A stretch of 64,000 bases of DNA from Tigriopus japonicus (Eukaryota > Arthropoda > Copepoda > Harpacticoida > Harpacticidae): positions 183,531 to 247,530 of the forward strand of contig JAAGOF010000206.1 of NCBI GenBank assembly GCA_010645155.1, in the 5' to 3' direction. Every line of letters starts with the position of its first letter. Position 1 is the first letter of the stretch. A program made the translations under genes and the position numbers. Positions 61,835-64,000 of this stretch are shown here, one piece after another. The notes under the pieces were generated by a model. The model was given only the letters and a program-made list of their open reading frames with translations. It did not search any database and was not told where the DNA came from.

Positions 61835-62018
61835 TCACCTTGCCTTTTGGTGTTGATTGCGGTGTTGCATCAGCTGCTTTTGATCGAGCGCGGGAGATAT
61901 GAATTCCTGATTGCTCTGGATGAATTGTTTGTTCTCCAGATTCCGTTTCAAGGTCATGATCTCATTGCGTGCCTTGGCCAAATCGTGGGTTAAACCTTCG
62001 GTCATATCGATCAATTCT
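61835..62018 (-). CDS. Terminal exon of an unidentified minus-strand gene, coiled-coil-like
   Basis: An open stretch on the minus strand follows a TTCCACAG acceptor and encodes RELIDMTEGLTHDLAKARNE and then a lysine- and glutamine-rich helix ending KQLMQHRNQHQKAR, stop. The charge pattern and regular Leu/Ile/Met spacing suggest a coiled coil. It opens in phase 2, so at least one upstream exon must lie at higher coordinates, but I could not place one before 64000. A minus-strand AATAAA lies at 61503-61508, a reasonable 3-prime end, making this gene convergent with E. The family is not recognised, and the pyrimidine tract before the acceptor is weak. Confidence 0.5.
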
Positions 62019-62259
62019 CTGTGGAACATACAATGGCATTATTGTTTTATAGCACTCCAAGAGATGGATTCTTGACGTTCTTTCTTATGCTCTTTCCATG
62101 CTCACTTTAAAAACTTAAAAGTGCCCTCAAATTAAATGAGAAGCAGATCAGATTGACACTAAGAGAGGACTGTAAATACACTTTCAAAATAGGACCGTCG
62201 TCCCAAATCCATTGTATGTTGTAAATTGATCAAAAGTTGATTACTGTGCTACTATGTAT

Positions 62260-62539
62260 TAGAGGGCTAACAGAGAAACGACACTCAGAAAATATCTGTG
62301 AGTCACCAAGCATGCACAGTGTGCAATCGGATTTGATGTTGAGCACGCTAAGTTATGTGATTCACAACCCCAACTTGCATTTTATTGAGTCAGTGGCAAA
62401 ATTGCTCATTCAACTGCTTTGGTCCAACAAGAGCAATATAATCAAGTTACTTGACACCCTTGGTGCTGGATCAATGAAGTGTGTTCAAAACAAATCTCCA
62501 CTGTCTGTATTGGAGTGACATTTTTCTGTTAGCCCTCTA
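62260..62539. mobile_element. hAT-like inverted-repeat element, 280 bp
   Basis: Starts TAGAGGGCTAACAGAGAAAC and ends TTTTTCTGTTAGCCCTCTA. Flanks CTATGTAT and CTGTGTAT match at 7 of 8. It lies upstream of the minus-strand terminal exon, probably in its intron. Confidence 0.7.
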
Positions 62540-62609
62540 CTGTGTATGAGGTGATCTGTAAGCAGGGTTGGTCGGAGGATCAACTTTTTCGATTTATCCC
62601 CTGTACCCG

Positions 62610-62735
62610 GGGATAAACGGGATAAATTGGGGGATAAACGGGATAAACGGGATAAACGGGATAAACGGGATAAATGGGGGATAAACGGGATAAATGGGGG
62701 GATAAACGGGATAAATGGGAGGATAAGCGGATGAA
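62610..62735 (+). repeat. Tandem repeat GGGATAAAC
   Basis: About ten 9-21 bp units; minus-strand frames over it (IPFIPFIP, YPVYPVYP) are repeat artefacts. Confidence 0.8.
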
Positions 62736-63191
62736 CCGGTGGATAAATGAAATAAAGCCAATTTTGTTCCGATTTTGACATTTTTGAATAATTTTTGGCA
62801 TCCCTGAAAATGGCCGATCAAACTAAAGGTTTGATATAAATATTAATAAAATACATTTACGATATTTAACAGAAATAATTGTTATATATTATCAAACTAA
62901 AATAAAATGTTACAAAAAGCCTACAATTAACGGTACTTGATGAGACGTGATGAAATTGAAGAAATCTTCCAAAGTTGAAGATTATCTATGTCAGAAAACT
63001 TCATGCTCAGTAAATGTAATACAAAGACACAAAAATGAACTTATTTATAGAAATTAGGGAAACATGTTTGAAAAAGGGGGGAAATCCCCTTTATCCCCGT
63101 TATTCCCTGGAGGAAATCCCGTTAATCCCGATAAACGGGACGCTTTATGGTTGAGATAGTCCACCAACTAAACCTGCACTATTCCTACTGA

Positions 63192-63230
63192 GCGGACAGC
63201 CTTTATCAGATTGCAGCTACGAAGCTGCGC
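63192..63230 (+). repeat. SINE-like hairpin tail, copy 3
   Basis: GCGGACAGCCTTTATCAGAT followed by TGCAGCTACGAAGCTGCG, inside the 62563-63601 element. Confidence 0.5.
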
Positions 63231-63609
63231 TTTAATTTCGGAAACACGAACAAATAAAAGCTAAAAACCTAGGAGTTTTCATTGTACTAGAGGAAATAAT
63301 TTTTGTGTGGGACTTAAATGAAAAAAAGTGAGATTTTGTGGGAAATAAAGTGTTAGAGAAATTTGAGAATGATTATAGAAATAAGGAAGAAATGCTTCAA
63401 ACGTAAGAAAAATTGCTTGTGAGTTAGGAAAAATGCTTGAAGAGTAAGAAAAAATGCTTTAAAATTAAGAAAAAGCTTGAAAAGTAGGAAAATCCCGTTT
63501 ATCCCGTTTATCCCTTTTCCTACTTGAAGGAAAATCCCGTTTATCCCAAGGGGGATAAACGGGACTCTTTTCGGAGGGGATAATCCCCCCGACCAACCCT
63601 GTCTGTAAG

Positions 63610-64000
63610 GGCTAATTAATAAGCGGCGCATGTAAGAAAAGCGGCACATACAAGTTACACACAAAAATAATGAATGGGCACCCATAAAGAAAAAAGAATT
63701 AAAACCACTTGTGTGCAAATTAGACACGTTAGCGCTACGATTTCTCTTTTGTGTGACTTTTTATTTTTAGCAGAACTGGCACAGGCTTTGTTTTAATTAA
63801 AACGGTCTAAAAATAAACGTATTTTCAAACACCTTGATGAAGCAGAAGGCTTGCAAGTTTCTTTTTAGTACTTGGGATCATTTTGGTGTTTCCAAAGAAT
63901 TGATGATCGTTTTGTAATCTCAAAAGAAATTAAAATAACGGATTATTGGCTGCCTCTTTTACCAAACCTGCTTTGGAACAAGTTTCAGGAACATCTAATT
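63610..64000. other. No gene seen
   Basis: AT-rich sequence to the window edge. It may be intron of the minus-strand gene whose last exon is 61835-62018. Confidence 0.35.

Larger units (their letters stand above)
62563..63601. mobile_element. hAT-like element, 1039 bp, with GGGATAAACGGGATAAA arrays
   Basis: Starts CAGGGTTGGTCGGAGGAT and ends ATCCCCCCGACCAACCCTG. Perfect duplication TCTGTAAG at 62555-62562 and 63602-63609. The left end holds a tandem GATAAACGG array (62610-62735) and the right end inverted units (CCCGTTTATCCC). No transposase. Confidence 0.8.

Noticed and set aside
62580..62821. Pro/Ile and Tyr/Pro repeat proteins on the minus strand
   Set aside because: All three frames over the GGGATAAAC array are open because the unit lacks stops; the array belongs to a transposon.

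Overview
The window is about 64 kb of AT-rich animal DNA. Genes have GT-AG introns, small exons and AATAAA signals, and introns and spacers are crowded with short inverted-repeat transposon relics. An invertebrate, probably an arthropod, fits best, but nothing in the sequence fixes the species. There is no bacterial-type gene organisation.

The main content is a tandem family of secreted-protein genes that I do not recognise. Every complete copy has the same five-exon plan: exon 1 encodes a signal peptide, exon 2 is a charged, tyrosine-rich exon (a long YYKP-rich one in copy E), exon 3 is a 93-nt hydrophobic exon, exon 4 is a 33-nt exon rich in alternating T and V, and exon 5 is a terminal exon starting with another VT-rich stretch. 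Intron phases are 0, 2, 2, 2 in every copy. Copies A (17017-25419), B (30267-35034), C (41721-48562) and D (49490-53761) are close paralogues in tandem on the plus strand. Copy E (56871-61242) is a diverged member with the same plan. A partial, inverted member F lies on the minus strand at the left edge (exon 1 at 7442-7573, exon 2 at 2781-3139). Copy A carries three candidate terminal exons, two short and one long. The short ones resemble the terminal exon of E. A promoter-proximal block is shared by A-D about 125-150 bp upstream of the ATG.

A separate gene ends on the minus strand at 61835-62018, tail-to-tail with E.

The rest is mostly mobile-element debris. A non-autonomous hAT-like family with TAGTGATGG ends has four copies, each with a perfect 8-bp target duplication. 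At least seven other hAT-like inverted-repeat elements have perfect or near-perfect 8-bp duplications. There is a MULE-like element with a 10-bp duplication, two TA-flanked MITEs of identical length, foldback elements, SINE-like pieces, a broken Tc1/mariner-type transposase and a LINE reverse-transcriptase scrap. Several sit inside introns of the gene family, and copy C intron 1 can be compared with copies A and B as an empty site. A 124-base assembly gap lies in intron 1 of copy B.
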